Assembly (NCBI RefSeq): GCF_009467795.1
Contig: NZ_WIAX01000009.1
Span: 111,762-175,761 of the forward strand
From: Nesterenkonia halophila
Lineage (GTDB): Bacteria; Actinomycetota; Actinomycetes; Actinomycetales; Micrococcaceae
Length of the DNA stretch: 64,000 bases
Direction: 5' to 3'
Part shown: one piece after another, positions 62,375 through 64,000 of the stretch
How positions within the stretch are numbered: position 1 is the first letter of the stretch
Layout of the letters: each line of letters opens with the position of its first letter
Made by a program: the position numbers and the translations under genes
Notes under the pieces: generated by a model
Seen by the model: the letters and a program-made list of their open reading frames with translations, nothing else
Databases searched by the model: none
Told to the model about the DNA's origin: nothing

Positions 62375-64000
62375 ATGACCGAAGAGCACATCAGCCACAC
62401 CGACCCCCGGGACGCGCGACGGAGTTCGCGCCAGGACGCCGGCCGCGCCGATGACGTCGACGCGACCATCGAGCGCATCCTGGCCGCCGACGACGCCGCC
62501 CCGCAGTCCTCCCGATTCGTCGCCGACCCGGAGTTCCGCCTCGACGGGGCGGATCGCTCCGGGGACGTCGCGCCCGCCGAGGAGGCCGACGAGAAGCGCC
62601 GCGGCGGCATCCTCGACGGCACAGCCCGCGAGCTGGCCGACGAGACGCGGCACACCGCTGCCGACGGCGCGCAGCACGAGGTGATGGAACGGCGCTCGCT
62701 GCGTCGCGTCGAAGGGCTCTCTACCGAGCTCGAGGACGTCACCGAGGTCGAGAACCGGCAGCTGCGCCTGGAGCGCGTGGTCCTCGCCGGACTCTGGACC
62801 GACGGACCGGTCGCCGAGGCCGAGCACGCGCTGCGCGAGCTCTCGGCGCTGGCCGAGACGGCCGGCTCCACCGTCCTCGACGGCTTCGTCCAGCGCCGCA
62901 CGCATCCGGATCCGGGCACGTTCTTCGGCGCGGGCAAGGCCGAGGAGATCCGTGCGGCCGTCGCCGAGCTCGGCGCCGACACCGTGATCGTCGATTCCGA
63001 GCTGGCACCCTCGCAGCGCCGCGGCCTGGAGGACATCGTCAAGGTCAAGGTCATCGACCGGACCGGCCTGATCCTCGACATCTTCGCCCAGCACGCCAAA
63101 TCCCGCGAGGGCAAGGCGCAGGTCGAGCTCGCCCAGCTGGAGTACCTGCTGCCGCGCCTGCGCGGCTGGGGCGAATCGCTCTCCCGGCAGGCCGGCGGCC
63201 AGGTCGGCGGCGGAGGCGGCATGGGCTCCCGCGGACCCGGCGAGACCAAGATCGAGCTGGACCGACGGCGCATCCATGCGCGGATGGCCCGGCTGCGTCG
63301 GCAGATCGCCGGCATGAAGCCCGCCCGCGAGGCCAAGCGCGCGAACCGGCGGCGGAACAGCGTGCCCTCGGTGGCCATCGCCGGCTACACCAACGCCGGC
63401 AAGTCCTCGCTGCTGAACCAGCTCACCGACGCCGGGGTGATGGTGGAGAACGCGCTCTTCGCCACGCTGGACCCCACTGTGCGCAAGGCGCAGACGCCCG
63501 ACGGCATCGCCTACACGCTCTCCGACACCGTCGGCTTCGTGCGTCAGCTGCCCACCCAGCTGGTCGAAGCCTTCCGCTCGACGCTGGAGGAGGTCGCCGA
63601 CTCGGACCTGATCCTGCACGTGGTCGACGCCTCCCACCCGGAGCCGGAGGGCCAGATCCGCGCGGTCCGCGAGGTGCTCGCCGACGTCGACGCCCATCAG
63701 GTCCCGGAGCTGGTGGTGCTGAACAAGGCCGACGTCGCCGACTGGGCCGTGGTCGAGCGCATCCGCCGCCGCGAGCCGAACACTGTGCTGGTCTCGGCGC
63801 ACAGCGGCATGGGGCTCGACGAGCTGCGCGAGCGGGTCAGCGACTCGATCCCGCGGCCACAGACTCCGATGGAGCTGCTGGTGCCCTATGTCGACGGCGA
63901 CGTCGTCTCCCGGCTGCACGGCGGCGACACCGAGATCCACACCATCGACTACCGCGCCGAGGGGACCCGGCTGAGCGTGAAGGTCCGTCCCGAGCTCGTC
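62375..64000 (+). CDS. hflX: GTPase HflX (3' end beyond window)
   Basis: 542 codons from ATG 62375 to the window end without a stop. A 110-residue acidic, poorly conserved lead precedes the HflX N-domain (DGFVQRRTHPDPGTFFGAGKAEEI; VIDRTGLILDIFAQHAKSREGKAQVELAQLEYLLPRL), the Gly-rich GGGGGMGSRGPGETKIELD and the G domain (GYTNAGKSS near 336, DTVGFV, NKAD). HflX splits stalled 70S ribosomes; in mycobacteria it gives macrolide tolerance. The structured leader may regulate it. About 20-30 residues are probably missing. Confidence 0.95.
   Translation, partial: MTEEHISHTDPRDARRSSRQDAGRADDVDATIERILAADDAAPQSSRFVADPEFRLDGADRSGDVAPAEEADEKRRGGILDGTARELADETRHTAADGAQHEVMERRSLRRVEGLSTELEDVTEVENRQLRLERVVLAGLWTDGPVAEAEHALRELSALAETAGSTVLDGFVQRRTHPDPGTFFGAGKAEEIRAAVAELGADTVIVDSELAPSQRRGLEDIVKVKVIDRTGLILDIFAQHAKSREGKAQVELAQLEYLLPRLRGWGESLSRQAGGQVGGGGGMGSRGPGETKIELDRRRIHARMARLRRQIAGMKPAREAKRANRRRNSVPSVAIAGYTNAGKSSLLNQLTDAGVMVENALFATLDPTVRKAQTPDGIAYTLSDTVGFVRQLPTQLVEAFRSTLEEVADSDLILHVVDASHPEPEGQIRAVREVLADVDAHQVPELVVLNKADVADWAVVERIRRREPNTVLVSAHSGMGLDELRERVSDSIPRPQTPMELLVPYVDGDVVSRLHGGDTEIHTIDYRAEGTRLSVKVRPELV

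Noticed and set aside
61910..63940. Long leftward frame (676 codons) opposite hflX
   Set aside because: hflX on the plus strand has all G-motifs and is open to the window end; the antisense frame is a composition artefact.

Overview
This window reads as chromosomal DNA of a very GC-rich actinobacterium, most likely Micrococcales and plausibly Micrococcaceae close to Nesterenkonia. The evidence is the codon use, the block clgR-marR-DUF3046-recA-recX-miaB-miaA-dapF-hflX after dapA-rnj-ftsK-pgsA-cinA, the DUF6318 lipoproteins paired with PKD-like proteins, and a mycobacterial-type LexA box before recA. The genus is inference. I saw no rRNA, tRNA, insertion sequence, prophage or CRISPR array.

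Layout. 1-5.5 kb: an IclR-type regulator cut by the window edge, then OPT transporter, M29/NicX-like metallohydrolase, S33 iminopeptidase-like hydrolase and DUF1177 protein, which looks like a peptide uptake and breakdown operon. 5.6-9.5 kb: a proline-rich membrane protein with a coiled coil, divergent from an NMT1/SsuA-type ABC importer. 9.7-20.6 kb: accessory metabolism and regulation (NmrA-like reductase, two-domain VOC protein, PadR plus HAAS-like membrane protein, flavodoxin-like protein, glutaminase-STAS, GNAT, YcaC-like hydrolase) and a self-regulated TetR / YhgE-Pip / degenerate ABC-ATPase operon. 20.7-22.6 kb: DUF6318 lipoprotein and PKD-like protein, copy A. 22.8-31.4 kb: pyruvate oxidase, TIGR03085 protein, RecQ with a phosphoribosyltransferase-like tail, a frameshifted SRPBCC/TIGR01777 gene, a PEP-mutase-family enzyme and an M16 peptidase. 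32.3-36.9 kb: two divergent molybdopterin operons (moaA-moaD; moeA-moaC-mogA-moaE). 36.9-40 kb: gamma-glutamyltransferase-like protein, TPR-like membrane protein and dapB. 40.2-44.9 kb: a possible type VII-like effector with a glycine zipper, a small membrane protein, an SGNH-like protein, and copy B of the PKD/DUF6318 pair, inverted relative to copy A. 45.3-64 kb: an acyltransferase-like membrane protein and then the conserved block from dapA to hflX, which is cut by the window end.

How it works together. The core supplies lysine/peptidoglycan precursors (dapA, dapB, dapF), chromosome segregation (ftsK), RNA decay (rnj), recombination and SOS (recA, recX), tRNA modification (miaA, miaB) and ribosome rescue (hflX). 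Many transcripts look leaderless: a TANNNT -10 box lies 6-7 nt before the start of dapA, ftsK, marR, moeA, moaA, dapB, the rsmC-like gene and the YhgE operon.

Main leads: a leaderless six-residue reading frame ahead of a structured hflX leader; the inverted DUF6318/PKD paralogues with their own short repeat family; the possible effector cassette beside copy B; two single-base frameshifts in G runs; and a near-identical palindrome shared by padR and the YhgE operon.
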